Virus record (IMG/VR): IMGVR_UViG_3300022751_000021
Span: 1-44,138 of that record
Reading direction: 5' to 3' (one strand)
DNA: 44,138 bases
Origin: a virus
Within the stretch, counting starts at the first letter, position 1; the number at the start of each line of letters is the position of its first letter. The position numbers and the translations under genes were made by a program. The notes beneath the pieces are model-generated. The model searched no databases. It worked only from the letters and a program-made list of their open reading frames with translations, and had not been told where the DNA came from. Of this stretch, positions 27,359 to 37,158 are shown in pieces.

Positions 27359-29515
27359 TCAAACCCACGCCGAGCCATTCCATTGCGATGTCACAGTTGC
27401 GTCCGTTGCGAAGTACTTGAATCCGATCGGGATCACAAACGAGGAAGAGATTGGTCGCTGAGCAGCAGTTCCGATGCAGCGCAGGCCCATGTACTGCCAA
27501 CGATTCGCAGTGACCGCCCACTCGATGGCATAGCCGAACTCGGTGACCCAAACGCGCCAGCCGTCGCTGTCAACCACCGGCATCGAGGCCGCGCTTGCCA
27601 CGGTGACCGTTGCGATCTCGTGCCAGTTGGCACCGTCGTACAGGTAGCCATTCTTCGAAAGGCTGCCGTCAGCGCGCAAAAACATATCGCCTTTGATCGG
27701 CGTGTAGGTCGGGGTCGCACTCTGGAAAATGGCGGGTGCTTGATTCCGCTGGATGATGCTCATGCCCTGCGCACGCACCGATGCGATCTTCGGGAAGTTC
27801 GTCATGTTGACGCCGTTGTCCACGTCGCGCAGTTCGACGCCGCTCGCGAACCCGCCCAGGCCACCCACATTGCCGGCCGCATAGAAGGCGGCGCGCGCCT
27901 TCCTCCCGTTGTTGACGACGGCTTGCCCGAGGTCTTTCAAGACGCGCTGCGCCGTCTTGCGCCACAGGTCGATCTGGCCGCCGACGATCGCCGTGTCAAA
28001 GCTCGGGTGTTGGATGACGGTGTCGCCGACTTGGAACCGAGAATCAAGGTTGCTGCCCAGCGACGCGGCGAAGCTGAAGGTTCTCGGGCCGGGCTTGTAG
28101 CCGGAAGGGATCGTTGCGGGGAACACAGTGAATGCACCCGACGTGCTCGGACCTTGGTAGTTCGCGTCTCCGGCGCCTTGATCGCCCTCTGGGGTGTTGT
28201 CCAGGACGAAGTGCGTTCCATCGGTGACGCTCAGCACCCGCGAGAGATAGCGGAGCGTCGTGGACAGCTCGCCCGGCGACGTATCTGCATCAAATCCCCC
28301 ATAGTCCCCAGGCTGGATGCCAGCCGTGGTCGGCGCGGCGACCACTCGAGTCGCGTTGTCCAACGTGCACGAACCGAGCGAGATTTTGCGCGTGTCGTTG
28401 AGCAGCGCTCGCCCTCGATACACACCCGATCGATTCGAAATGCCACCACCGAAATATTGGGCCAGATCATTCGGCCCTGCGATCGTCACGGAGCCGATAG
28501 GACCAGTGGCAGACAGCGCAGAGATCACCCCGCTCGGGCTGATCGTGCCATCCCTCACCGCGAACTCGAAGCCGAACAGGCCGCCCGCATACGCCTTCAG
28601 ATCCGCGATGATGTGCCCGATTACACCGATGCCGAAGGAATTTCCGACGGTGTGATACGTCTCGATGTTCCCTGCGGTGTAGGCCGCAAACGAGGTGTGA
28701 TCGCGGCTCTGATTGCTCGACGAGGTCACGCCGCCAGAGCCGGGAATGGATACGGCATCGCCTTGCCAGATCAGGCGCAGCGGGCGCCAGGCCCAACGAC
28801 CAGGCAGAGCCGCGATCGTCTTGAGGTAGCTCTCGTAGAAGTTGGTGAAGACGCTTGTGCCGGAGTGGATGACCTTGACCGTCTCTGCATCGCTCGCCGT
28901 CGTTTGCGCGGTGACCAGGTTCGCCATCGCCGTAGGGTTGTCGATCACCCCGCCGCGATCCGTCATGAATTCACGGTGGTGGACGATGTCCGAGGCCTTG
29001 TCGCGCAAGGTGCGCAACACGGTGCCCACAGCCTGCCGAAGATAGCCGACCATATCCCCGCCGTTGCCGGCCGCCAGGTCGGTCGACGCGATACCCTGGA
29101 TCAATCGAAACTTCGCGGTCTCAAAGACGCCGCTCGTGGTGAACGGCAGGTCTGCTGCTTTGGGAGCGTATACGTTTGCCCCATAGTCGACGGTCTGCGT
29201 CCGCATGGTCATCGCGAGACCAGCCGTGTAAAGCACTGGCGGCGCGTACCCCGCTTGAGCAAGCACGAGGCTCGCAGACTCTTCTATCGCGGCGCGCTGG
29301 ACGTCTGCAGCAGCTTGCTGCTCCGCCATCTGGGCACTCGCTGCAGCATCGATCTGAGCCATCCGGCTATCTGCTTCTGCATCGATGCCCTCGAAGGTTC
29401 GGCGTTCTCTGCCGAGCCGATCCGAAGTTGTCAGAGCCGAGGACGTGGCGAGCCGGTCGATGAAGTCGGTGTTTTGCTTCGCCTGATTGAGGTCGGGGAT
29501 GGTGATAGCCGGCAT
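27359..29515 (-). CDS. Tail spike or fibre, receptor-binding protein
   Basis: A 718 aa protein. An N-terminal coiled coil (about 1-88, EADSRMAQIDAAASAQMAEQ) leads to a particle-binding module (89-141, GYAPPVLYTAG to KFRLIQG) known from tail spikes, then a long beta-rich body with many Gly/Thr/Val repeats, typical of a beta-helix or prism, and a C-terminal region with DSDGWRVWVTEFGYAIEW. It follows the J-like gene and precedes the lysis cassette. Enzymatic residues for polysaccharide cleavage cannot be seen directly. Determines host binding. Confidence 0.82.
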   Translation of the reverse strand: MPAITIPDLNQAKQNTDFIDRLATSSALTTSDRLGRERRTFEGIDAEADSRMAQIDAAASAQMAEQQAAADVQRAAIEESASLVLAQAGYAPPVLYTAGLAMTMRTQTVDYGANVYAPKAADLPFTTSGVFETAKFRLIQGIASTDLAAGNGGDMVGYLRQAVGTVLRTLRDKASDIVHHREFMTDRGGVIDNPTAMANLVTAQTTASDAETVKVIHSGTSVFTNFYESYLKTIAALPGRWAWRPLRLIWQGDAVSIPGSGGVTSSSNQSRDHTSFAAYTAGNIETYHTVGNSFGIGVIGHIIADLKAYAGGLFGFEFAVRDGTISPSGVISALSATGPIGSVTIAGPNDLAQYFGGGISNRSGVYRGRALLNDTRKISLGSCTLDNATRVVAAPTTAGIQPGDYGGFDADTSPGELSTTLRYLSRVLSVTDGTHFVLDNTPEGDQGAGDANYQGPSTSGAFTVFPATIPSGYKPGPRTFSFAASLGSNLDSRFQVGDTVIQHPSFDTAIVGGQIDLWRKTAQRVLKDLGQAVVNNGRKARAAFYAAGNVGGLGGFASGVELRDVDNGVNMTNFPKIASVRAQGMSIIQRNQAPAIFQSATPTYTPIKGDMFLRADGSLSKNGYLYDGANWHEIATVTVASAASMPVVDSDGWRVWVTEFGYAIEWAVTANRWQYMGLRCIGTAAQRPISSSFVIPIGFKYFATDATVTSQWNGSAWV

Positions 29516-29535
29516 AGCGTCCTCTCGGGGAAGGC

Positions 29536-29561
29536 AATAAAAAAGCGCCTCGAGAGGCGCT
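29536..29561 (-). terminator. Intrinsic terminator between J-like protein and spike
   Basis: Minus strand: AGCGCC-TCTCGA-GGCGCT (29544-29561) followed by a TTTTTT run and ATT. Lies between the J-like stop (29583) and the spike start (29515). Confidence 0.82.
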
Positions 29562-29582
29562 GTGCGTGGAGTGGTGGAGCGG

Positions 29583-32450
29583 TCAGTTGATGACCGATTC
29601 CTTCGGCGGGATGGGTTGCGTATCCCAGTAGTAGTAGCGGTCGCTGTAGTTCACGGCGCGGATCGTCACGTAGTTGTCCTTCGGCGGATCGATCTCGGTC
29701 ACAAGCCAGGCCTGCGCCGCGCGCGCGCTGTCGGCCGCGAACGAATAGATCGTGGCCACGCCGTCGACATCGGTGCTGGTCTTGACCGCTTCGGCCGGCA
29801 GGCTCGCCAGCAGGACCTGGTCGTCACGTCCTGCCACCGCGGTGACCGTGATGCCCTGCAGGCCACCGTTGCGTTGCAGCAGCACGATGCTGTGCGAGCC
29901 GCCGGCTTCGAAGCTGACGCGCTGGCTCAGCGTGAGCAGCAGGCCGTCCTGCCCGATCACCTCGCCGTCGTAGGCTTTGAACCGCGTGTTGTCCACGATG
30001 TCGATGCGCGTGTTCGGCAGCAGCAGGCGCGCGTCTGTGGTGCCGTTGGTCTCGATCGTCAGGCGCTGGCCGCGCAGCTTCTCGTACTCGCGGCAGGCGC
30101 GGATCCAGGCCTGCACATAGGACCGGATGCCGGGGATCTCGAACTTCTTGTACTTCGTCGCCGAGCCGTCCAGCGGCAGCCTGATGGTCTCGTTCTGCTG
30201 GGTGTCTGGGTCCGCATAGACGAACTCGACGCCGTCGTAGGCCGAGTCGTTGGCGAAGGTGCGCGTGATGACTTCGGCGATCACGCTCTGCGGCGCCTTG
30301 TTGCGGTGCGTGAAGAGCGCCGCGCTGTTGGTCTGCTGACGGTCCAGCGCGAGCCGCACCTTGCCGCTCTGCCGATACCCTTTGGAGAACGCCGCGTTAG
30401 CCACCATGTCGACGGTGTCCTCGAACGACAGGCTGTCGCTGTCCAGCGTGTAGTTGAAGGTCGGCAGATCGGGATGGATGGCGTACAGCTGGTCGACGAC
30501 GTTCTGCAGCTGCGGCATGTCGAGGTCGGTGATGGGCCGGTTGCCGATCTTCGGGTCAAGCGTCAGGGCCGCGATGATGTCTTGCGCGAGGGCGGTCTCG
30601 TAGAGGTCTCCCGACACGTGCCGGCCGTCGGCGTCGAAGGCACCCGTGAAGCCCGAACCGGTCCACTTCGGCAGCATCCTGCTGGCGATGCAATTCAGCT
30701 GCCGCGACTTCACCGCGGTGCTGCGCGCCGTGGCCTGCGTGACGGTGTGCACGGTGGTCTTGTTGCCGAAGTCGGCCTTGTTCACAGGGCTCACGCTGTA
30801 CAGGTCGGCCCACTTGATCTCGTCGACCACCTGACCCTGGAAGAAGTAGTCGTAGGGCGTCAGGCGGCGCATGCGCACGCGCGTGGGGCCCGTCCAGGCC
30901 GTGGCGTACTCCAGCGTCTCGGCGCGCTCTTCGGTCGTGACGCCGCTCAGGCTGCCGGTGGCCGTGACCACGCCGCCGATCGGGTTGAGTGAGCCGTCCA
31001 GCTGCTGCATCTCCATGGCGTAGGCCACCGAGGTTCCAGATCGGCCGCCGTCGTCCTTGTACATGCCGTTGAGAGCCAGGACGTTGGCCCAGATCTCGAT
31101 GCGGTCCAGCACCGACAGGGTCACCCAATCCGTCCAGTCCGTCAGCCCGTTGTTCGCCACCATGTTCGACTTCGTGCCGCCAGACAGCGGGTCATCATGC
31201 TGGTAGGGGAACGTCGCGCCAGCCAGGATCAGCCAGCCGTCGCCCACCTCCAGCACGGTGCGCGTGCCGCTGAAGGCCGAGCCCGGCAGCGCGACGGTGA
31301 CGGTGATGCCGGCCTGCGGGTCCGCCGTGACCTGGGAGCCGGTCGTCATCGTGACGGTGCGCTCGTCTTCCTTGGACAGCACGGTGAAGGTGCCGTTGTT
31401 CTCAGGATCGACGAATCCCGCGAAGGTCACAGTGCCGCCTGGAACGAGGCGCTCGAACAGAAGCGGTGCCGCGCCGACGCCTTGGTCAAAGTAGCGACGG
31501 AAAGCGCCATTCACCTCGACCGTGCCGCTGCGCACCTGGGTGGTGTCGGGCACGGTGAAGGTAACGGTCTGGCCAGCGGTGACGACGGCATTGAAGTTGG
31601 GCCGCTTGTAGAACTGCACGACGCGGTCGGTCGCGGCGGCCGGCACCGGCAGCGTGGGCCGAATGCTCCCAGGAGGCGCAGGCATGCCGCCTGCCGGGCC
31701 TGGCGGCAGGAAGTAGTAGCCCGAGTCCGGCTCGAGCTGGATCTGGTTCTGCGCCTTGAGCGTGATGCCATCCACCTCCACCGCGCGGCGCACCGACACG
31801 ATGCGGTCAATGATTGCAGGGCCGATCTGGATGTAGGGCGTACCGCTGTTGGGCGAGGTGAACGGCCGATAGAAGGCGGCGCTCGACCCGGTGATCGCGC
31901 TGATGAGCGTGTCGCCATCCTTCACGTCCGTGATCGCGTAGTACCCGCGGCCGACGCAGTAGTAGCCGTACTCCACCTTGATGTTGTCGATGTACTTCGT
32001 GTACGTCGGCATCATCAGGCTGGGGATGGACTTGACCTTGCCGAAGATGTCTTCGACGCGCTGCAGCAAGCGCACCTGGTTCTCGCGGCTGCCGAGGGCG
32101 TTGTTCGGGCTCTGCTGCGTGCGGTTCACGTTGGCCGGCATGTCCGGCTTGCTGGCCATGAAGGCGCTCGCAACCGAATAGACCGTCAGGATGACTTGGA
32201 ACCAGGTGAACGGGTCAGTGCCCGGGCTCTCAAGCACGGTGTACACCGGCGCGTCACTCGCCATCAGCGCGTCGAAGTCGCGGCTGATCTCGGTCCCGGC
32301 GCTAGGTTGGCCGCGGAAGACCTGCAGCACGGTGCGCTGGCCGCGCTCGAACCGGTCGACCAGCCACTTGCCGACGTGTGGCACCTCGATGACCTGGGGC
32401 GGCTCCGTCGAGATCCCGAAGCGGTGACGGTGAATGCGAAGTTGCGTCAT
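29583..32450 (-). CDS. J-like tail tip / host specificity protein
   Basis: A 955 aa protein. N-terminal segment TQLRIHRHRFG-STEPPQVIEVP, then a TipJ-type fold with YGYYCVGRGYYAITDVKDGDTLIS and a SPNSGTPYIQIG hinge, a middle with beta-sandwich modules and a phage-tail-hub part (RSGKVRLALDRQQ, FVYADPDTQQNE) and a C-terminal DPPKDNYVTIRAVNY domain. It follows the NlpC/P60 gene as in lambda order K, I, J. It forms the tail tip and triggers DNA release. Start at 32450 overlaps the previous stop (ATGA). Confidence 0.85.
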   Translation of the reverse strand: MTQLRIHRHRFGISTEPPQVIEVPHVGKWLVDRFERGQRTVLQVFRGQPSAGTEISRDFDALMASDAPVYTVLESPGTDPFTWFQVILTVYSVASAFMASKPDMPANVNRTQQSPNNALGSRENQVRLLQRVEDIFGKVKSIPSLMMPTYTKYIDNIKVEYGYYCVGRGYYAITDVKDGDTLISAITGSSAAFYRPFTSPNSGTPYIQIGPAIIDRIVSVRRAVEVDGITLKAQNQIQLEPDSGYYFLPPGPAGGMPAPPGSIRPTLPVPAAATDRVVQFYKRPNFNAVVTAGQTVTFTVPDTTQVRSGTVEVNGAFRRYFDQGVGAAPLLFERLVPGGTVTFAGFVDPENNGTFTVLSKEDERTVTMTTGSQVTADPQAGITVTVALPGSAFSGTRTVLEVGDGWLILAGATFPYQHDDPLSGGTKSNMVANNGLTDWTDWVTLSVLDRIEIWANVLALNGMYKDDGGRSGTSVAYAMEMQQLDGSLNPIGGVVTATGSLSGVTTEERAETLEYATAWTGPTRVRMRRLTPYDYFFQGQVVDEIKWADLYSVSPVNKADFGNKTTVHTVTQATARSTAVKSRQLNCIASRMLPKWTGSGFTGAFDADGRHVSGDLYETALAQDIIAALTLDPKIGNRPITDLDMPQLQNVVDQLYAIHPDLPTFNYTLDSDSLSFEDTVDMVANAAFSKGYRQSGKVRLALDRQQTNSAALFTHRNKAPQSVIAEVITRTFANDSAYDGVEFVYADPDTQQNETIRLPLDGSATKYKKFEIPGIRSYVQAWIRACREYEKLRGQRLTIETNGTTDARLLLPNTRIDIVDNTRFKAYDGEVIGQDGLLLTLSQRVSFEAGGSHSIVLLQRNGGLQGITVTAVAGRDDQVLLASLPAEAVKTSTDVDGVATIYSFAADSARAAQAWLVTEIDPPKDNYVTIRAVNYSDRYYYWDTQPIPPKESVIN

Positions 32451-32818
32451 GCGGGAAGACCCCAGTACTCGACCACCTGATAGGCGTCTTGCAGGCTGGC
32501 AAGGTCTTGGTAGACGTTGCCGGTGTCCAGCGCGTGCAGCACGCTGCCCTGGTAGTAGATGCCACAGTGGTGGACCGACAAGCCGGCGATCTTCGACATC
32601 AGCACGATGCACATCTCGGCGGGTGCCGCCAGCTGCGCGACGCCGTCGGGATTCTTGTGCAGCGCCAGGCGGAACTCGGTGGCGATCGCGCGCACGCTGC
32701 TGTTGATGGCGCGAAAGCCGGTCACCGACTTGTCGAGCTCGTGCGCGTACACGTCGGCGACAAGAAGCCAGCAGCCGCGCGGGCCGTACTGCTTGGCGAG
32801 ATAGTCGTTCACGTTCAT
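32447..32818 (-). CDS. NlpC/P60-type tail tip peptidase
   Basis: A 123 aa protein of the NlpC/P60 type. The catalytic Cys is in RGCWLLVADVY (C16) and the catalytic His in SVHHCGIYYQG (H84 most likely), followed by VLHALDTG. It probably cleaves peptidoglycan cross-links at the tail tip, as lambda K. It lies between the DUF1833 gene and the J-like gene. Confidence 0.87.
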   Translation of the reverse strand: MNVNDYLAKQYGPRGCWLLVADVYAHELDKSVTGFRAINSSVRAIATEFRLALHKNPDGVAQLAAPAEMCIVLMSKIAGLSVHHCGIYYQGSVLHALDTGNVYQDLASLQDAYQVVEYWGLPA

Positions 32819-32842
32819 GGAAGGTCCAGAGAAAAGGCCGCG

Positions 32843-33352
32843 CTACAAGAACGCGCGCATCATGGGGATGACGCGCGGCTCGTAGAGCTCGCCCGTACGG
32901 GAGACGTTGTACCGAGGCGCATTGGCCTGGATGGCACAGGCGCCGATCTGGCACGAGATGGATAGCGCCTCCAGCGTCACGCCGGCCAGCGGTGTTTCGA
33001 GGTCGTCCGAGAGGTACTCTCGGTACTGCACCTGCATGAATTCCTGCGTGTCGAGCGGGATGCGGTCCAGCTCTTCCCGGAACAGGTCGTCGATGTCGGT
33101 GGTGTCGATCGCGATCTTGTAGGCCTGGTCAAGGTTCGCAGGCGTGCCGGCGAGCTCCACGCTGATGTTTACCGGCAGCACGTCCATCAACACGCCGTTC
33201 TCGAAGCGCACCTGCCCGGCCTGGCTCTCGCGCCAGACGTTCCAGACCTTCGACATGGCCGAGTGGGAGAACGTCACGACGCCGATGCCGTAGATGTTCT
33301 GAGGCGCGCACAGCAGGTACTGGCGCAGCCGGTAGGCGAGGTCTTCAGCCAT
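32843..33352 (-). CDS. DUF1833-family tail tip protein
   Basis: A 169 aa protein with a beta-rich fold; VTFSHSAMSKVWNVWRES near the start and the RTGELYEPRVIPMM end are characteristic of DUF1833, a distal-tail family found between the tape measure and NlpC genes. It probably occupies the lambda L position. Confidence 0.82.
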   Translation of the reverse strand: MAEDLAYRLRQYLLCAPQNIYGIGVVTFSHSAMSKVWNVWRESQAGQVRFENGVLMDVLPVNISVELAGTPANLDQAYKIAIDTTDIDDLFREELDRIPLDTQEFMQVQYREYLSDDLETPLAGVTLEALSISCQIGACAIQANAPRYNVSRTGELYEPRVIPMMRAFL

Positions 33353-33843
33353 CAGAAATCCAGTACTCGGGTGTCGACGTTGGCGAACTTCTCGATGCGC
33401 CGCAGCAGGTCGTCGCCGACCTCTCCCGTCTCATTCCAGAAGTCGATGAGGTCCTCGACTTCTTGGTCGGTCAGGTTGTATGCCGTGCTGACGGCTAGGA
33501 CGGCGAAGGAAACCGAGGTGTGCTGTGTGAGCACGCGCACGGCGCTGTAGCTGCCCTTCACGATCGAGCACAAATGAATCTCGCAGCCGAATCCGCTGTC
33601 GAGCTCCATCTCGAAGCTCTTGGAACCCTTGTTGATCACGCGCAGATAGAAGGCCACCCACACCGAATACTTCGCAGGCGACATGATCATCGTCACCTGG
33701 AACTGCTGCGGCCCGCGGGCGAACTGCTGCGCCATGCGCGGCATGCCGCCATCGATCGCGGTCTGCTCGACGCCGCCAGGGTCGCCGATGCCATAGCCCT
33801 GCACGACCGGCGCGAAGCCGTTGGGGATCTTGGGGTTTGGCAT
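33352..33843 (-). CDS. Minor tail protein
   Basis: A 163 aa protein directly downstream of the tape measure; start and tape-measure stop overlap (TGATG). Contains IPNGFAPVVQGYGIGDPGG, a PQQFQVTMIMSPAKYSVWVAFYLRVIN beta-rich centre and a helical end. By position it corresponds to lambda M/distal tail. Not recognised by motif. Confidence 0.75.
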   Translation of the reverse strand: MPNPKIPNGFAPVVQGYGIGDPGGVEQTAIDGGMPRMAQQFARGPQQFQVTMIMSPAKYSVWVAFYLRVINKGSKSFEMELDSGFGCEIHLCSIVKGSYSAVRVLTQHTSVSFAVLAVSTAYNLTDQEVEDLIDFWNETGEVGDDLLRRIEKFANVDTRVLDF

Positions 33844-36515
33844 CAGGCTCGCTGCAGGTTGAAGTTGCGGGACATGGCCTTGCTCCCCATGCTGTTGCGG
33901 TCGCTCAGCTCGGCCCACACCTGCTTGCGCGTCTCCTGCATGATCAGCACGCGCTCGGTCGGAGACACGCGCTGCTCGACGACGTTGTCGACCCGGCCGC
34001 TGGTCTGGTTCACGATGCTCCAATTGGTCTCGCCGGTGCCGGCGCCGCCGTTGGCAATCACCCTGCCCGCCTTGTCGCCCATCATCAGGTACTGGCGGCC
34101 GGCGTAGTCCAGCAGCTCCGGACCGTTCTCGTTGACCTCGTGGAGGCTGTTCGCTGCCACGCTGCCGCCGCCGGCTTTGCCTGAGAGGCTGGCGAACTTG
34201 GCGTCGAGCAGCGCTTGCGTGGAAGTCCCATACGTGCCGCCGATGCTGGTGCCGGTGTAGTCGCCTAGCGCCATCGATCCGAGGCTGAACAGCGAGCCGA
34301 ATAGTCCGCTCGACCCGCCCTTGGTGCTCTTGCCGAACAGTGCGGTCGCAGCCTCCTGCGCGGCGATGTTGGCCAGCTGGTTGATGACCGACCGACCGAA
34401 CGCCTGGAACGCCTCCGACGCCGTCTTGCTTCCGGTGATGAAGTCGGCGAAGGCATTGCCGAACGAGTCGACGAAGATCGCGTTGAACTTGTCGCCCAGC
34501 GGATCGGCGACGGCCTGCAGCTTCTCCAGTTCGACGCGTGCGCGCTCGGCGTTCTGCGCCAGGGCTGGACTTTCGGAAGTCTTGGCGATGGTCTCCAGCG
34601 CTGTGACGTAGGCCTGTATCTGGGCAACCGCGGCCCGGCGCGCCTCACCCGTCTTCACCAGGGACGACAGCTCTGTATCGGCACCAATCTGACGGGACAG
34701 CGAGATGCGGTCTTCCTGCACCTGCAGGCTGGCCGTGATGCGCGAAATCTCTTCGCTCTGCTGCACGCTCTCGGCCTGCGCCGTCTTGAGCTGCTTGAGC
34801 CGGTCCAACTGCGCCTGGCCTGCGGAATCCCCGTTGACCGACAGGCGCTTGGACAGGTCCTCGTACTGAGCATCGAGCCGGATCTTGGAAGCCGCAGACA
34901 GATTGCCCGTGAGTTCCAGGACGTCGGCGTTGACGGCGTTCAGCTGCTTCTGCAGGTCCTCGGCGGACTTGCGTTCCTTGAAGCCCATCTCGAGCGCAGC
35001 CTCGCCGGCATCCCGGTAGAGCTTCGCCTTCTTCTCGACGAGCTCGTTGATCTTGCCCTGAGCCTCTTCGCGGTCAGTGGCCTTGGCAGCGCTGCTCTGG
35101 AATGCCTTGAGCCGCTCGATCTGTTGATCGTAGATGGCCGATTCCTTGGCGACGTTGTCTTCCATCGCCACGCGGCGGCCTTCGTAGTAAGCCTGGGTCG
35201 AAATGAGGTTCTCGCCGTTGTACAGGTCGAGCATCTTGTTGCGGGAAGAAAGGATGTCCTGCTGCTGCTTGACGCCTCGCTCCAGGTCCTTCAGAGCGTT
35301 GTCGAGCGCCTTCTTGGTGGGGTCATCGGCGCCACCCTTTTTGGCCGGCCCGTCGTACTGAACGGCGGCGCGCAAATCTTTCCCCGCATTGGGGTTGTTG
35401 GACTGATTGAGTAGCGAACGATTTCGGTCGCTCCTGTTGCGCGCGAGCTGGGCGTTGTATTTTTCGACGTATGTTTCCCCGGCTGCAGCGCCTTCAGTGC
35501 CCGCAATCTTTCGACCGAGTTCGTCCAGCCCATACTTCTTCCGAAAGTCCTCCCCGACCTTGCGCCCGCCAGCGAAATCGAAGCTCGAATACTTTTGGAC
35601 TGCTTCGATGCTTGAGCCCAAAAAGTCTGTGAGCGCGCCGAACTCGCTCTTTGTCGTCTTGATGTAGTCGATGACTTCCGCCAAGGCACGGCCCGCGTTC
35701 TCAGCGAAGTTTTGGACGCCCTGATTGATGCCGAATGCGTTGACTTGGTCGCCCGCGTTGATGAACTCCTTCGCTGAATCGCGCACGAGGCCGATCAGGA
35801 TATTCGTCGGCTCGACGAATTGCGTCGCGATCGCGCTGGCGTACAAAGTCAGTTCGGCTCGTAGCTTGGCCTGGCGATCAAGATAGTCGTCGGCCAGGGA
35901 GATTTGCTCCGCGGTCAGGATGCTGGTGCGGCCACCTTGCTCCTCGATCGCCTTCATCACCTTGAGCTGCTCAGCACCGGCTTTCCCGAACAGCGCGACT
36001 GCCACAGCCGTCTTTCCTGCGCCATCCGCATAGCCGGCCAAGCCCTTGCTGATCGCCTCATACTGAGCGACAGGGTCGAGCTTTTTGAAGTCGGAAACTT
36101 CAATGCCGATAGCACCCAACGCTGCTCCAGCCGCCTTCGACTCGTCGTCGACCCCCGACAAGCCCTTGGTCAGTTTGACCATAGAGCCCGCCACCGACTC
36201 AATGGAAACGCCGGCGGTACCTGCAGCCACCGCGAGGCTTGCAATGCCCTCTGCACTCGCTCCAGTTTCGTCGGCAAGGTCTTGAAATTTCGCAGCGCCT
36301 TCGAGCAGTTCGTTGAAAGCGGCGCTTGCGGCTGCAGCAGATGCTGCAATTCCAGAGATGGCCGCCGAGCCCACGAGCGCAGCCGATCGAATACCGGCGC
36401 CCAGGCTCTCGCCAAATTTCTTTGCGTCGTACTCTGCCTTGGTGAGGCCCCGAACGTATTCGGCAGCGTCAAGCCCAAGGGAGACGACGAGAGAACCAGC
36501 AGTTCCCCGGCTCAT
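33843..36515 (-). CDS. Tail tape measure protein
   Basis: An 890 aa protein, mostly helical. N terminus GSLVVSLGLDAAEYVRGLTKAEYDAKKF is the tape-measure start; a hydrophobic alanine-rich stretch (about 42-70) follows, then long coiled-coil segments (about 400-650) and a C-terminal FADFITGSKTASEAFQAFGRSVINQLANIAAQEAATALFGKS lambda-H-like end. Its length sets the tail length at very roughly 130 nm by the usual 0.15 nm per residue, an estimate. It follows the G/GT chaperones. Confidence 0.92.
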   Translation of the reverse strand: MSRGTAGSLVVSLGLDAAEYVRGLTKAEYDAKKFGESLGAGIRSAALVGSAAISGIAASAAAASAAFNELLEGAAKFQDLADETGASAEGIASLAVAAGTAGVSIESVAGSMVKLTKGLSGVDDESKAAGAALGAIGIEVSDFKKLDPVAQYEAISKGLAGYADGAGKTAVAVALFGKAGAEQLKVMKAIEEQGGRTSILTAEQISLADDYLDRQAKLRAELTLYASAIATQFVEPTNILIGLVRDSAKEFINAGDQVNAFGINQGVQNFAENAGRALAEVIDYIKTTKSEFGALTDFLGSSIEAVQKYSSFDFAGGRKVGEDFRKKYGLDELGRKIAGTEGAAAGETYVEKYNAQLARNRSDRNRSLLNQSNNPNAGKDLRAAVQYDGPAKKGGADDPTKKALDNALKDLERGVKQQQDILSSRNKMLDLYNGENLISTQAYYEGRRVAMEDNVAKESAIYDQQIERLKAFQSSAAKATDREEAQGKINELVEKKAKLYRDAGEAALEMGFKERKSAEDLQKQLNAVNADVLELTGNLSAASKIRLDAQYEDLSKRLSVNGDSAGQAQLDRLKQLKTAQAESVQQSEEISRITASLQVQEDRISLSRQIGADTELSSLVKTGEARRAAVAQIQAYVTALETIAKTSESPALAQNAERARVELEKLQAVADPLGDKFNAIFVDSFGNAFADFITGSKTASEAFQAFGRSVINQLANIAAQEAATALFGKSTKGGSSGLFGSLFSLGSMALGDYTGTSIGGTYGTSTQALLDAKFASLSGKAGGGSVAANSLHEVNENGPELLDYAGRQYLMMGDKAGRVIANGGAGTGETNWSIVNQTSGRVDNVVEQRVSPTERVLIMQETRKQVWAELSDRNSMGSKAMSRNFNLQRA

Positions 36516-37158
36516 CGCGCGCGCCCCTGCCCGAGCTTGCGCACGCCGACGCCTGCCAGCAAGCCAACCTCATGGGCGGCCGTGTCCGCCTCGGTGGTGC
36601 GGTCCTTTGCGAAGAGGTCGAAGTCAGCCATTCTGGTCTTGTTCCCTTGAAGTTGTGCCATGGTGCTGGTCATCTGCATGAGCATCAGCTCGAGCCGGCG
36701 GGGCCACAGCGGGCCGCGCACCATCCACAACGTGAGTTCCTTCTCGGTCATCGCGTTGATGGCCGAGACCGAGCACCCCAGCGCTTCCGCCAAGTCGAGC
36801 TTGAAGCGGTCGCGCGGGGTTAGCCGTTTCCCAGTTCCTGGGCGCCTTCGACCGTCGTCACGTTGACGGCGTCCATGGCTGCGTTGATCTTGCTCAGCGT
36901 CGACGCGCGCAGGCCATTGATGGCGAACAGATCGGTCGGGTTCGATGCGTCGAACAGCAGCTCACCGTTCTCGTCGCACAGCATGCGGGCGATGCCGCGC
37001 GCCATGTTCAGCTTGGGGTCGGTGTCTGCGCTGTTGGCCTCGATCTCGCCGACCAGCAAGGGGCGAACGAAGACGCCGCCCCATTCCGGCACGTCGACCG
37101 GCATGGGCTTCGGGTTGGAGGTGGCCAGGATCTTGGCGCGGAGTTCGTCTTTGGTCAC
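36512..37158 (-). CDS. Tail assembly chaperone GT fusion, -1 frameshift product
   Basis: The zero frame (36820-37158) encodes the G-like chaperone. A slippery heptamer GGGAAAC (36826-36832) precedes its TAA stop. Slippage by -1 continues into RLTPRDRFKLDLAEALGCSV and ends at 36512, giving about 215 residues. The T part (MAEALGCSVSAINAM, ELTLWMVRGPLWPRRLELML) is typical of phage tail assembly protein T. As in lambda, the abundant short form and the rare long form help load the tape measure. Visible directly in the sequence. Confidence 0.88.
36820..37158 (-). CDS. Tail assembly chaperone G-like protein
   Basis: A 112 aa protein: DELRAKILATSNPKPMPVDV, VPEWGGVFVRPLLVGEIEAN, DTDPKLNMARGIARMLCDEN as excerpts, a standard layout of phage tail chaperones that interact with tail tube and tape measure. 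ATG at 37158 overlaps the tail tube stop by four bases. Ends at TAA seven bases after the slippery site. Confidence 0.87.
   Translation of the reverse strand: MTKDELRAKILATSNPKPMPVDVPEWGGVFVRPLLVGEIEANSADTDPKLNMARGIARMLCDENGELLFDASNPTDLFAINGLRASTLSKINAAMDAVNVTTVEGAQELGNG
36826..36832 (-). promoter_or_regulatory. -1 ribosomal frameshift site GGGAAAC
   Basis: Minus strand reads CTG GGA AAC GGC TAA in the zero frame; the heptamer G GGA AAC allows both tRNAs to slip to GGG AAA. The lambda site is GGGAAAG at the same place. Confidence 0.82.

Noticed and set aside
27383-29590. A 735-codon open frame on the plus strand antisense to the tail spike
   Set aside because: It is the mirror of a clear spike gene in a GC-rich genome, has Arg-rich low-quality composition, and shows no family signature.
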